Under the pieces are notes generated by a model, which saw only the letters and a list, made by a program, of their open reading frames with translations, was not told the origin of the DNA and searched no databases. Positions 38,242 through 47,896 of a stretch of DNA of 64,000 nt are shown one piece after another; the first letter of the stretch is position 1, and every line of letters starts with the position of its first letter. The stretch comes from Synechococcus sp. NB0720_010 (lineage in GTDB: Bacteria; Cyanobacteriota; Cyanobacteriia; PCC-6307; Cyanobiaceae). A program made the position numbers and the translations under genes. Where the stretch lies: positions 1,242,045 through 1,306,044 of the forward strand of contig NZ_CP090898.1 of assembly GCF_023078835.1 (NCBI RefSeq). Reading direction: 5' to 3'.

Positions 38242-41196
38242 GTGACCGCCAGCACTGCTTCCGAGTCCTCCGCCAACGCCGGGCAGATTTCCTACAAGGA
38301 CACCCTGAACCTGCTGAAAACGCCCTTCAACATGAGGGCCAATTCACAGGTGCGCGAGCCCGAGATCCAGGCGTTCTGGGCTGAGCAGCAGCTCTATGAG
38401 CGCCTGAGCGAAGAGAACACAGGTCCCTGCTTCACCCTCCACGACGGGCCGCCCTACGCCAACGGCGCCCTGCACGTCGGGCACGCGCTGAACAAGATCC
38501 TCAAGGACATCATTAATAAGACCGCCCTGCTGCAGGGCAAGCGGGCTCGCTTCGTCCCCGGTTGGGACTGCCACGGCCTACCGATTGAGCTGAAGGTGCT
38601 GCAGGGGCTCAAGAGCAGCGAGCGGGCCGAGCTCACCCCCGTCAGCCTGCGCAAGAAGGCCCATGCCTACGCCCTCGAGCAGGTGAAAGGCCAGAAGGCT
38701 GGTTTCCGCCGCTGGGGCATCTGGGCCGACTGGAATCAGCCTTACCTGACCCTGCAGAAGGACTACGAGGCCGCCCAGATCGGGGTGTTCGGAGCCATGG
38801 TGCTGGCCGGTCACATCTACCGGGGCCTCAAGCCGGTCCACTGGAGCCCCAGCTCCCGTACGGCCCTCGCTGAAGCCGAGCTCGAGTACCCCGACGGCCA
38901 CAGCTCCCCCAGCGTGTTTGCCGCCTTCCCTGCTGTGGCACTCCCCAGCGAGCTGGCCGGCACCCTCGAGCAGGCGGGCCTGAGCCCCGCACAAGCCACG
39001 GCCAAAGGCGGCCTGGCTGTCGCCATCTGGACCACGACCCCCTGGACGCTGCCCGCCAACCTGGCGGTCTCCGTCAATGAACGGCTCGACTACGCCATCT
39101 GTGCCATTGAGGCCCAGGGCGACAACCCCGCACCAGCCGCCAGCCACCTGGTGGTGGCCGCCGAACTGCGGGAAAGACTGGAAACCAGCCTGGGCCTGAC
39201 CCTCAAACCCCTGGTCAGCGTCAAAGGGAGTGCCCTTGAAGGCCTGCAATACCGCCATCCCCTGCTGGAGCGCACCAGTCCGGTCGTGATCGGCGGTGAC
39301 TACATCACCACCGAAGCAGGCACCGGCCTGGTCCACACCGCCCCGGGCCATGGCGTCGACGACTTCAATACCGGCCGCAAGTACAAACTCCCGGTGCTTT
39401 GCCCGGTGGATGAGGCCGGAAACCTGACAGCAGAAGCCGGCCCCTTCGCCGGCACCAATGTCCTCAAAGACGCCAACCCGACGATCATCAGCGCCCTGGA
39501 AGAGACGGGCCTGCTGCTGAAGCAGGAGCGCTACGAGCACCGCTACCCCTACGACTGGCGCACCAAAAAGCCGACGATTTTCCGGGCCACCGAGCAGTGG
39601 TTCGCCTCGGTGGAGGGCTTCCGCCAGGCCGCCCTCGATGCCATTGCCCAGGTGGAGTGGCTACCGGCCAGTGGCCGTAACCGCATCGAAGCGATGGTGA
39701 GCGAGCGGGGGGACTGGTGCATCAGCCGTCAGCGCACCTGGGGTGTGCCGATTCCCGTCTTCTATCACCGTGAAACCGGTGAGGTGCTGCTCAACGAAGC
39801 CACCCTCAGCCACATCCAAGGGCTAATTGCCGAGCACGGCGCCGATGTCTGGTGGGAGCGCGACGAAGCCGGGCTCCTGCCTGAGACCTACGCCGCGGAA
39901 GCCAGCCAATGGCGCAAGGGCACCGACACGATGGATGTCTGGTTTGACTCCGGCTCCTCCTGGGCCGGCGTGCTCGGGGGCATCGAGGGCGCCAGCAGCC
40001 GCGCACCCCAACTGCACTACCCGGCTGATCTCTACCTCGAGGGCAGCGATCAACACCGCGGCTGGTTCCAAAGCAGCCTGCTCACCTCCGTTGCAGTTAA
40101 CGGACACGCCCCCTACAAGCGAGTGCTCACCCACGGCTTCACCCTCGATGAGAAAGGCCGCAAGATGAGCAAATCCCTCGGGAACGTCGTCGATCCAGCG
40201 GTGCTGGTCTCGGGCGGCAAGAACCAGAAGCAGGAACCGCCCTACGGCGCCGATGTCCTTCGGCTCTGGGTGAGTTCCGTCGACTACTCGGCCGACGTCC
40301 CCCTGGGCCCCGGCATCGTCAAACAGCTGGCGGACGTCTACCGCAAGGTGCGCAACACGGCGCGCTACCTGCTGGGCAACCTCCACGACTTTGACCCCAG
40401 CCAAGACGCCGTTCCCTACGAAGAGCTACCGCTGTTGGATCAGTGGATGCTGCAGCGCACCGCGTCCTTGATTGACAGCGTCAGCGGAGACTTCGAGCGC
40501 TACGAGTTCTACCGCTTCTTCCAGGCCCTACAGAACTTCTGCGTCGTCGATCTCTCGAACGTCTACCTGGACATCGCCAAGGATCGCCTTTACGTCAGCG
40601 GTGCCAACGACTTCCGCCGCCGCAGCTGTCAAACGGTTCTCGCGCTGGTGGTGGAGCGACTCGCGGGCTTGATCGCCCCAGTGCTGTGCCACATGGCAGA
40701 GGACATCTGGCAGAACTTGCCCTACTCCGTTGCCGAGACCTCAGTGTTTGAGCGGGGCTGGCCCACGGCACCCGAGCAATGGCGCAACAGTGCCCTTGAG
40801 CAACCGATGGCCCAGATCCTGGAGCTGCGCGCGCTGGTCAATCGGCAACTGGAAAGCTGCCGCAGCGCCGCCAAGCTGGGGGCCTCCTTGGAAGCGCAGG
40901 TTCAACTGAGCCTCGGCGAAGGGAGCGAGGCAACCCAGGCAGCCCTCACCTGGCTGGAGAACAGCGCCCACCCCAAGGTCGACAACCTGGCGGATTGGCT
41001 CCTGGTCTCGGCCTTGGAAATCGGCGGCTCAAACCCCGAAGGCGTGCTGGCCGAAGCCAGTGAGAACGGCATCACCGTCCAGATCCGCAAAGCGGCCGGT
41101 CAGAAGTGCGAGCGCTGCTGGCATTACGAGAGTGACATCGGCGAGCACCTCGCCCATCCGACCCTCTGCGGCCGCTGCGTCGAGGTTCTCTCTTAA
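38242..41196 (+). CDS. ileS: Isoleucyl-tRNA synthetase
   Basis: 984 residues from GTG 38242. Class I motifs: PYANGALHVGHALNK (HIGH) near residue 75 and GRKMSKSLGN (KMSKS) near residue 640; the CP1 editing domain lies between (TTTPWTLPANLAV, GTGLVHTAPGHG). C-terminal zinc-finger-like CERCWHYESDIG and CGRCVEVL, as in E. coli-type IleRS. Charges tRNA-Ile. Overlaps the next, convergent gene by 4 bases. Confidence 0.98.
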   Translation: MTASTASESSANAGQISYKDTLNLLKTPFNMRANSQVREPEIQAFWAEQQLYERLSEENTGPCFTLHDGPPYANGALHVGHALNKILKDIINKTALLQGKRARFVPGWDCHGLPIELKVLQGLKSSERAELTPVSLRKKAHAYALEQVKGQKAGFRRWGIWADWNQPYLTLQKDYEAAQIGVFGAMVLAGHIYRGLKPVHWSPSSRTALAEAELEYPDGHSSPSVFAAFPAVALPSELAGTLEQAGLSPAQATAKGGLAVAIWTTTPWTLPANLAVSVNERLDYAICAIEAQGDNPAPAASHLVVAAELRERLETSLGLTLKPLVSVKGSALEGLQYRHPLLERTSPVVIGGDYITTEAGTGLVHTAPGHGVDDFNTGRKYKLPVLCPVDEAGNLTAEAGPFAGTNVLKDANPTIISALEETGLLLKQERYEHRYPYDWRTKKPTIFRATEQWFASVEGFRQAALDAIAQVEWLPASGRNRIEAMVSERGDWCISRQRTWGVPIPVFYHRETGEVLLNEATLSHIQGLIAEHGADVWWERDEAGLLPETYAAEASQWRKGTDTMDVWFDSGSSWAGVLGGIEGASSRAPQLHYPADLYLEGSDQHRGWFQSSLLTSVAVNGHAPYKRVLTHGFTLDEKGRKMSKSLGNVVDPAVLVSGGKNQKQEPPYGADVLRLWVSSVDYSADVPLGPGIVKQLADVYRKVRNTARYLLGNLHDFDPSQDAVPYEELPLLDQWMLQRTASLIDSVSGDFERYEFYRFFQALQNFCVVDLSNVYLDIAKDRLYVSGANDFRRRSCQTVLALVVERLAGLIAPVLCHMAEDIWQNLPYSVAETSVFERGWPTAPEQWRNSALEQPMAQILELRALVNRQLESCRSAAKLGASLEAQVQLSLGEGSEATQAALTWLENSAHPKVDNLADWLLVSALEIGGSNPEGVLAEASENGITVQIRKAAGQKCERCWHYESDIGEHLAHPTLCGRCVEVLS

Positions 41197-41507
41197 AGCC
41201 AAGCGGATGGGTCGAGGTAAGTCTCGGCCCCGGAGACGCGTGAGAGGCACTGCTCGGCCTGTGGGTTGAGCGGGCCCTGCAGCAGTTCGGCCTGCTCGAT
41301 CCGTGCCGCCTCCGGCAGCAGTGGCTGATCAGGATCGAAATCCGTGGGATGGGAGACGCTGCTGGAGAAGCCACGGAAGATCAGCAGCTCAAACGGCTCC
41401 CATCCCTCATCCACCGGCCAAGCCCCCCGCAAACGCAGGACCCGATCAGCCCGGCTTCGGCTGATCTCCTCCAACTGCAGTAGCAGTTCAGCAACGCTGA
41501 TCGCCAT
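41193..41507 (-). CDS. Conserved hypothetical protein
   Basis: 104 residues. MAISVAELLLQLEEISRSR, EPFELLIFRGFSSSVSHPTDFDPDQPLLP and AELLQGPLNPQ suggest a small soluble alpha/beta protein. No catalytic motif recognised. It lies 18 bases after the DUF3177 gene, on the same strand, so the two may form one unit. Confidence 0.7.
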   Translation of the reverse strand: MAISVAELLLQLEEISRSRADRVLRLRGAWPVDEGWEPFELLIFRGFSSSVSHPTDFDPDQPLLPEAARIEQAELLQGPLNPQAEQCLSRVSGAETYLDPSAWL

Positions 41508-41525
41508 CGAAACGCCCCTACGCCC

Positions 41526-42143
41526 CTAGAAGCCGCCTGCGACCCGGCCCTGCTTGGGCAGGCGCACGATCAGCCATTGCAGAAGGCCAACGCCATAGGC
41601 CACGAGGGAGACGTAGCCGACAAAGGCAGCGATGGCCGCGGTCCAGCTGCCGCCAAAGACGAAATCAAAGAAACCGGCGACTCCGCCATGGAGATCATCG
41701 GGGGCCTCGAGCCAAACCCTGCAGATCGGACGGGTTAATCCGCCACCAACGCAGTTGAGGGCCACGGCACTCAAGGCCGCACCCAACAGACCGAAAAGCG
41801 TGAGACCCCAACGCCAGGCGCGCACGACAAAGGGCAAGGGGCGCCAGGGGGGCAAGTCCGCCAACTCCTCGTTGAGATCCACCCAGAACCAGACGCTGAT
41901 CACCACCAGCAGCTGGGAGAGAACCGCCAGCAGATAACCCAGGGGACGGTTGTCCGTCAGCAGCAGCACCGTGATCAGCAGCAGGCTGGCGACCTTCCAA
42001 TAGATCCCCATCAAGCGGGTGAGCGCCTGCTCCCGCTTCAATGCCGACCAAATCAGCAGCACCAGGGGCAACCCCAGGGCAAAAACCGCAGCCAAGCGGT
42101 AATCCAGCCAGACGAGGGTGCGATAGAGCAGCAGATCTGGCAC
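41526..42143 (-). CDS. DUF3177 family membrane protein
   Basis: 205 residues with about five or six membrane segments. LLYRTLVWLDYRLAAVFALGLPLVLLIWS, YWKVASLLLITVLLL and VISVWFWVDLNEELADLPPWRPL resemble the DUF3177 family of cyanobacteria. No signal peptide. Divergent from the FIST gene (50-base gap). Function unknown. Confidence 0.8.
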   Translation of the reverse strand: MPDLLLYRTLVWLDYRLAAVFALGLPLVLLIWSALKREQALTRLMGIYWKVASLLLITVLLLTDNRPLGYLLAVLSQLLVVISVWFWVDLNEELADLPPWRPLPFVVRAWRWGLTLFGLLGAALSAVALNCVGGGLTRPICRVWLEAPDDLHGGVAGFFDFVFGGSWTAAIAAFVGYVSLVAYGVGLLQWLIVRLPKQGRVAGGF

Positions 42144-42193
42144 TCAGCAACAGGCAGTCAGTGGTCATTATCCAGCGGCTGTAAGGTCCGCCG

Positions 42194-43468
42194 ATGGCTT
42201 GGACCGCTCGCCTCTCTTCGTTGTTGCCCTGGCGACAAGCGCCGCAGCAGGCGCAGTGCACCACGGCACTGAGCTGCGAACCCGCCCTCGAAGCCGCCAT
42301 CGCCGATCTGGCACAGCAGCTCAAACAGGCCGGTCAACGGGGTCCGGCGGACCTTGGTCTGGTCTTCTGCGCCAGCGCCTATGCCAGCGATCTGCAGCGG
42401 TTCATGCCCCTGCTGAAGCAGGCCATCGGAGCCCAGCACTGGCTGGGGTGCTGCGGCGGTGGCGTGGTCGGCACCAACACCGAGGGATTGGCCCAGGAGC
42501 TGGAACACCAGCCCGCCATCAGCGTGACCCTGCTCACCCTGCCCCAGACGCAGATCGAGCTCTTCAGCCTCAACAGCGATTCCTTGCCGGATCTCGACGG
42601 ATCCCGGCAGAGCTGGATCGACTGGGCCGGGGTCGACCCCAACGGCGGGCATTCCATGCTTCTGCTCCTGGATCCCACCTGTACGGCGATCAACGACGTC
42701 ATCAGCGGTTTGGACTTCGCCTACCCCGAGGCCCAAAAGATCGGAGGCATTGCAGGACAACACAGCGCCCAGCACGGCTCACTCTTGATCGGCAATGACG
42801 TCGTCGATGGTGCCGTTGGCTGTTTGATCAAAGGGGACTGGCGCCTTGATCCGGTTGTCGCTCAGGGCTGCAAGCCGATCGGCCCAGTCTTTGAAATTGA
42901 GCAGGCCGAACGCAACGTGCTGCTGCGTCTCAGCCATGACGGGGAAGCCGACACGCCTGTGGCCTGCCTGCAAACAATCCTCAAGGGCCTCTCCCCAGAG
43001 GAGAAGGAGCTCGTGCGGCACTCGCTGTTTTTAGGGGTGGCCAAAACCAACTTCCAGCTGCCCAGCGATGGCGCACCGGCATCAGGGCCAGCGGTCCTGG
43101 TCCGCAACCTGATCGGCGTCGACCCACGCACCGGTTCCGTGGCGGTGGCCGAGCGGCTGCGGGTGGGGCAGCAGGTGCAGTTTCAATTGCGGGACGCCGA
43201 GACCTCCAGACAGGAACAACAGCAACTCCTGGGGCAACAGCGAAGCCGCAACGCCGAGCCAATGGCCGCACTGCTCTTTGCCTGCCTGGGCCGAGGCGAG
43301 GGGCTCTACGGCGGCCCCAATGGCGATGTGGACGGTTGCCGTGAACAATTCCCTGATGTGCCCATCAGCGGTGCCTTCTGCAACGGCGAGATTGGCCCGG
43401 TCGCCGGTGCAACCCACCTGCATGGCTACACCGCCAGCTGGGGCTTTCTGGTGCCGAACACTCCCTGA
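42194..43468 (+). CDS. FIST domain protein
   Basis: 424 residues. FIST-N (about 40-220: GLVFCASAYASDLQRFMPLLKQ, WLGCCGGGVVGTN, KIGGIAGQ) and FIST-C (about 250-410: ALLFACLGRGEGLYG, FCNGEIGPVAG, LHGYTASWG). FIST domains are sensory input modules, sometimes thought to bind amino acids or other small ligands; here there is no fused output domain. The start codon fits well at 42194. Six bases upstream of trmB, so likely cotranscribed. Confidence 0.88.
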   Translation: MAWTARLSSLLPWRQAPQQAQCTTALSCEPALEAAIADLAQQLKQAGQRGPADLGLVFCASAYASDLQRFMPLLKQAIGAQHWLGCCGGGVVGTNTEGLAQELEHQPAISVTLLTLPQTQIELFSLNSDSLPDLDGSRQSWIDWAGVDPNGGHSMLLLLDPTCTAINDVISGLDFAYPEAQKIGGIAGQHSAQHGSLLIGNDVVDGAVGCLIKGDWRLDPVVAQGCKPIGPVFEIEQAERNVLLRLSHDGEADTPVACLQTILKGLSPEEKELVRHSLFLGVAKTNFQLPSDGAPASGPAVLVRNLIGVDPRTGSVAVAERLRVGQQVQFQLRDAETSRQEQQQLLGQQRSRNAEPMAALLFACLGRGEGLYGGPNGDVDGCREQFPDVPISGAFCNGEIGPVAGATHLHGYTASWGFLVPNTP

Positions 43469-43474
43469 CTTCCG

Positions 43475-44188
43475 ATGGTGCGCCAACACGTCAACCCGCT
43501 GAGCCGCTTCTTCCAGTTGCCGCTGGAGCTGCCCCCACCCCAGGAGCTGTTCTGCGATCCAGGCCGACCAGTGCACCTCGACATTGGCTGTGCTCGGGGC
43601 CGCTTTCTCCTGGCACTGGCCCAGCAGCAACCCGAGCTCAACCACCTGGGGGTCGAGATCCGGCGCGCCCTGGTGGCCGCAGCGGAAGCGGACCGTCAGC
43701 AGCTCGGCCTTGGCAATCTGCACTACCTCTTCTGCAACGCCAACATCAGCGTTGAGGGTTGGCTGACGGCATTGGCTCCGGGTCAGTTGGATCTGGTCTC
43801 CATCCAATTCCCCGATCCCTGGTTCAAAAAAAGGCACCACAAGCGACGGGTCCTGCAGCCTGCGCTGCTGCTGGCCATCGCCGCGGCCCTGGAGCCGGGT
43901 AAGCGGCTCTTTATGCAGAGCGACATTTTGGACGTCATCGAACCGATGGTCGCCGTCACCGAAGCGAGCGGCTGCTTCAGCCGACCGGCAATTGACGCCC
44001 GCCCCTGGCGGGCAACCAACCCCCTGCCCGTGCCAACCGAGCGGGAGACCTACGTCCTCGAGCAAGGGCTACCGGTCTACCGAGTGCTCTATGAACGCAA
44101 CGAAACGCCGTTGCCGAGCCTCCAAGAGCTGGAGCAACAGCTCGAAGCCGCCGATAATCCCGAGACATCAACCCACCCCTCGGCATGA
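43475..44188 (+). CDS. trmB: tRNA (guanine-N7)-methyltransferase
   Basis: 237 residues. [15 protein letters not shown] is the SAM-binding motif I, and [20 protein letters not shown] is the diagnostic TrmB stretch. [12 protein letters not shown] contains the motif near the catalytic Asp position. It makes m7G46 in tRNA. The C-terminal 30 residues (from [15 protein letters not shown]) are an extension. Its stop overlaps the next start (ATGA). Confidence 0.95.
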   Translation: MVRQHVNPLSRFFQLPLELPPPQELFCDPGRPVHLDIGCARGRFLLALAQQQPELNHLGVEIRRALVAAAEADRQQLGLGNLHYLFCNANISVEGWLTALAPGQLDLVSIQFPDPWFKKRHHKRRVLQPALLLAIAAALEPGKRLFMQSDILDVIEPMVAVTEASGCFSRPAIDARPWRATNPLPVPTERETYVLEQGLPVYRVLYERNETPLPSLQELEQQLEAADNPETSTHPSA

Positions 44189-45492
44189 GCGCAGGATCGG
44201 CGCCATCCACCCCCTGGCTGTTGCGTTGGCAGGGGATCTTGGGCGACGCCAGCGAGGGGCCCCTGGGATCACGGTTGAGCCTGATCGCCGGAAGCGTGCT
44301 CTGCGTGCTGCTGGCCGCAATGCCCTTCGTCACGCGGGCAGGCCTCAGCCTGCTGATCCTCGCGTCGGGATTGCTCTGGCTGGTCTGGTCGCTCTGCCTC
44401 CCCGCCGGTCGCATCGGCCGCATCAGCGGTTGGCTCCTGCTGATGCTCGGCATCGCCGTTCTGGCCACAGGGTTTTCAACGGTCACCCCAGCCGCGTTCA
44501 AAGGTCTGCTGAAGCTGATCAGCTATCTGGGGGTCTACGCCCTACTGCGGCAGCTGCTCGAGCAGGCGCCGCTCTGGTGGGATCGGCTCGTGGCAGCCCT
44601 CTTGGGGGGTGAGCTGCTCAGCAGCGTCCTCGCCATACGGCAGCTCTATGGCGACACCAGTGAGCTGGCCCGCTGGGCCGATCCCAACTCCGTCGCCGAC
44701 GGAACGATCCGGGTCTACGGCCCTCTGGAGAACCCGAATCTGCTGGCGGGCTACCTGATCCCGATCCTGCCCATTGCCTTGATCGCTCTGCTGCGCTGGC
44801 GCTCATGGCCCCAGCGCCTCTTTGCCGCCAGTGCCCTGCTCTTGGGCTGTAGCGCCCTCTTCCTCAGCTACAGCCGGGGCGGCTGGCTTGGAATGGTGGC
44901 AGCCCTTGGGGCCGCGGTGCTGCTGCTGGTGCTGCGGCAAACGCGCCATTGGCCGCCCCTCTGGCGCCGCCTCTTCCCCTTGCTGCTGATCGCGGCAGCC
45001 GTCTGCGTGCTGGTGATCGCCGTGACGCAAATCGAGCCCCTACGGATCCGGGTCATGAGCCTCGCGGCAGGCCGCGGGGATAGCTCCAACAACTTCCGCA
45101 TCAACGTCTGGCTCGCCGCCATCGAGATGATCCAGGAGCGGCCCTGGCTGGGGATCGGCCCCGGCAACAGCGCCTTCAACCTGATTTATCCCCTCTATCA
45201 ACAGCCGAAGTTCAACGCCCTGAGCGCCTACTCGGTGCCGCTTGAGCTGCTGGTGGAAGGAGGCATCCCCAATCTCATCGCGGCCCTCGGCCTGCTCTTC
45301 GCCAGCCTCAGGGCTGGCCTGAGCCAACTCAAAGGCGAGTCCAACTGGGCCCTGCCGGCCCTGGCCGCGGTGGCCGCCATCGCTGGCCTCTGCGTCCAGG
45401 GCGCGACCGACACGATCTTCTTCCGGCCCGAAGTCCAACTCACCGGCTGGTTCTGCCTGGCAACCTTGAGTGCCAGCAGCAGCGATGGCTGA
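44185..45492 (+). CDS. ictB: IctB-family O-antigen-ligase-like membrane protein
   Basis: 435 residues, about ten membrane segments. [59 protein letters not shown] and [15 protein letters not shown] fit the Wzy_C/O-antigen ligase superfamily and its cyanobacterial IctB branch. IctB was first linked to inorganic carbon accumulation in Synechococcus PCC 7942, but the fold is that of a glycan ligase/polymerase, so the transporter label is doubtful. Four-base overlap with trmB and about 8-base overlap with the GlcNAc-kinase-like gene. Confidence 0.87.
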   Translation: MSAGSAPSTPWLLRWQGILGDASEGPLGSRLSLIAGSVLCVLLAAMPFVTRAGLSLLILASGLLWLVWSLCLPAGRIGRISGWLLLMLGIAVLATGFSTVTPAAFKGLLKLISYLGVYALLRQLLEQAPLWWDRLVAALLGGELLSSVLAIRQLYGDTSELARWADPNSVADGTIRVYGPLENPNLLAGYLIPILPIALIALLRWRSWPQRLFAASALLLGCSALFLSYSRGGWLGMVAALGAAVLLLVLRQTRHWPPLWRRLFPLLLIAAAVCVLVIAVTQIEPLRIRVMSLAAGRGDSSNNFRINVWLAAIEMIQERPWLGIGPGNSAFNLIYPLYQQPKFNALSAYSVPLELLVEGGIPNLIAALGLLFASLRAGLSQLKGESNWALPALAAVAAIAGLCVQGATDTIFFRPEVQLTGWFCLATLSASSSDG

Positions 45493-46444
45493 AGGGCAGC
45501 TGCTCGCTGGCTTTGATGCCGGACAAACCCACACCAGCTGCAAACTGGCTCGACTGACGAGCACGGGAGCGCTGATCCCCATCGCCCTGGGCCAGGGTCC
45601 GGGGGTTCGCCATCTGGCCGCACCAGGCGGTGAGGCCTGTTTCCAAGATGCTCTCCAAACGAGCCTGCGCGATGGGCTGATGCAGGCCGGGCTGGGCGGC
45701 GAGCAGCCCCTCGCCGCAGCCGGAGTGGGGGCCAGCGGCATTGAGAGGGGCAGCGCCGTCCAAAGCCAAGGGGAGGCATTGGCAGCAGCCGCCCTAAAGC
45801 TTCCCCAGCCCGCTGTTCAAGTCAGCGGTGATGAGCACACCGCCCTGCTGGGCGCCCATGGCGAAGCCGCTGGCGTGCTCGTCATCAGTGGCACGGGCTG
45901 CATTGCACTAGGGCAAACGAGCTCCGGGCACTGGCATCGCACGGGTGGCTGGGGCTGGCTGCTGGATGGGGCGGGCTCCGCGATGGATCTGGGCCGGGAC
46001 GGCTTAGCGATCAGCGTGCAGATGGCCGATGGACGGCTGAGCGAGACCTCCCTCAAGCACCAGCTCTGGCAAGCCCTCGGGGTCAGCACCCCGCAAGAGC
46101 TCAAGGCCGCCGTCGTAGCCGAAGGGTTTGGCGCGGCCGGCTTTGCCCGGCTAGCTCCCGTGGTGGACGCCTGCGCCGCAGGCGGCGATGACCACGCCCA
46201 ACGCATCGTTGAACGTTCAGCGCTGGCCCTCAGCCAGATGGTGCGCACCATTGCCTCCACCCTCGAGCTGCAAGCTCCGCGGGTCTGTTGCAGCGGCGGC
46301 GCGCTCACACACTTGGGGACACTGCGCCGCGCCTTCGCCGCGGACCTCGAGCAACGCTGCCCCGGTGCTGCCTTGGTGGCCCCCAAGGGCGATGCCTGTG
46401 ATGGCGCCCTGCAAATGGCCGTTCAGGCGGCGTTGAGGTGCTGA
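45485..46444 (+). CDS. BadF/BadG/BcrA ATPase, N-acetylglucosamine kinase-like
   Basis: 319 residues from ATG 45485; a GTG at 45470 would add five residues. ASKHA fold: LAGFDAGQTHTSCKL (phosphate 1), ISGTGCIALGQ (phosphate 2), GGWGWLLDGAGSAMDLGRDGL and CCSGGALTHLGTL (adenosine). The GGWGxxLxDxGSxxxxGxxG stretch is typical of GlcNAc/GlcN kinases of the BadF family, which return peptidoglycan or chitin sugars to metabolism. The end overlaps convergent glmM by 22 bases. Confidence 0.87.
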   Translation: MAEGQLLAGFDAGQTHTSCKLARLTSTGALIPIALGQGPGVRHLAAPGGEACFQDALQTSLRDGLMQAGLGGEQPLAAAGVGASGIERGSAVQSQGEALAAAALKLPQPAVQVSGDEHTALLGAHGEAAGVLVISGTGCIALGQTSSGHWHRTGGWGWLLDGAGSAMDLGRDGLAISVQMADGRLSETSLKHQLWQALGVSTPQELKAAVVAEGFGAAGFARLAPVVDACAAGGDDHAQRIVERSALALSQMVRTIASTLELQAPRVCCSGGALTHLGTLRRAFAADLEQRCPGAALVAPKGDACDGALQMAVQAALRC

Positions 46445-47799
46445 TCGGCGAGTTCCGCCAACTGGCGACTCCAATGGTCGACATCAGCCTGCTCAGCCGC
46501 CTCCACCATCACCCGAAGCAACGGCTCGGTACCGCTGGCCCGCACCAACACACGCCCAGTACCGTCCATCGCCGCTTCCGCAACCTGCACAGCCTCAAGC
46601 AGCGGCGCGCAGCTCTCCCAACCGGTGCGCCTGCTGCGATCCGGAACGGTGACATTCACCAGCTTCTGGGGATAGGGCTGGAAGCTGCCATCGAGCCAGT
46701 CGCTCAGGGAACCCCCCTGGGCCTGAATCAATCGCGCCACCTGCAGCGCCGTTAGCAGACCATCACCACTCATGCCGTGGCGGGCCGAGAGGATGTGACC
46801 GGATTGTTCACCGCCCAGGGACGCGCCGAGTTGCTCCATGGCGGCATGCACGTATTGATCACCGACGGCAGTGCGCTCCAGCACGCCACCTCGCGCTTGC
46901 CACGCACGCTCAAAGCCGAGGTTGCTCATCACCGTCGCGACGATCCGGTTGTCCGGAAGGGCCCCCTCGGCCATCAGGGCCAGGCCCCAGAGGTAGAGGA
47001 TCTGGTCACCATCGACGACCCGACCACGGCCATCGACCGCGAGCATCCGATCGGCATCGCCATCAAAGGCAAAACCCATGGCCGCCCCCTGGGCGATCAC
47101 CTCCGCCTGGAGAGCCTCGAGATGGGTGCTGCCGCAGCCCTGGTTAATCCGGGTCCCATCGGGCTGGCCATGGAGCACCGTGACCTCAGCGCCCAGCTCA
47201 CGAAAGACGCGTTCACCGCAGCTGGTCGCCGAACCCCAGCAAAGATCCAGCACCACCTTGGCGCCATCCAGCCGAGCTGAACCCACGCTCTCCAGCAGGC
47301 GTTGGCGGTAGTCGTTCAGCAGATCCGGGCGGTGCACAAGCCGTCCATTGGCACTGAAGCCGCCCAGCACATCGCCACTGCCATGCAGGCCCGCTTCGAT
47401 CTCGGCCTGCTGCTGCTTGGCCAACTTGGCCCCGCAGGCTCCAAAGACTTTGATGCCGTTGTCATGGGGCGGGTTATGGCTGGCCGACACCATCAGGCCG
47501 CCACTGGCTCCGAGCTGACGAATGGCGCCGGGAACGGCAGGCGTGGGACACAGGCCGATATCCAACACCTCACGGCCCGCTGCGGTCAGCCCAGCAGCCA
47601 AGGCGGCCACCAACATCGGTCCGCTACTGCGGGAATCCATTCCCAACACGACCGGACCACCGGCAGGGAGGACCCGACCGCACCAGTAGCCAACCTGCAG
47701 GGCCAGGGCGGGCGTGATCACCTGCCCAACCCGGCCGCGGATGCCATCGGTTCCAAAACTCGCCGTACCAGACGGGAATGGCGCCCCAAGCGGAGACAT
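46423..47799 (-). CDS. glmM: Phosphoglucosamine mutase
   Basis: 458 residues from ATG 47799. FGTDGIRGRVG opens the protein, GLMVSASHNPPHDNGIKVFG holds the phospho-Ser, FDGDADRMLAVD is the metal-binding loop, and VRASGTEPLLRVMVE the phosphate-binding loop; these are GlmM rather than PGM/PMM features. It interconverts GlcN-6-P and GlcN-1-P for UDP-GlcNAc synthesis. The open frame extends to 47871 but the inner ATG matches family starts. Overlaps the GlcNAc-kinase-like gene by 22 bases and diverges from the Slt gene. Confidence 0.95.
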   Translation of the reverse strand: MSPLGAPFPSGTASFGTDGIRGRVGQVITPALALQVGYWCGRVLPAGGPVVLGMDSRSSGPMLVAALAAGLTAAGREVLDIGLCPTPAVPGAIRQLGASGGLMVSASHNPPHDNGIKVFGACGAKLAKQQQAEIEAGLHGSGDVLGGFSANGRLVHRPDLLNDYRQRLLESVGSARLDGAKVVLDLCWGSATSCGERVFRELGAEVTVLHGQPDGTRINQGCGSTHLEALQAEVIAQGAAMGFAFDGDADRMLAVDGRGRVVDGDQILYLWGLALMAEGALPDNRIVATVMSNLGFERAWQARGGVLERTAVGDQYVHAAMEQLGASLGGEQSGHILSARHGMSGDGLLTALQVARLIQAQGGSLSDWLDGSFQPYPQKLVNVTVPDRSRRTGWESCAPLLEAVQVAEAAMDGTGRVLVRASGTEPLLRVMVEAAEQADVDHWSRQLAELADQHLNAA

Positions 47800-47896
47800 G
47801 GCGAGCTGATGGATCAAGGCTCGCGGCAGGTTACGCCGGGTTTGCGATGCAAGCGGAGCGCATCTCACCAAGAATGCGCAGAGTTATCCCACTGCT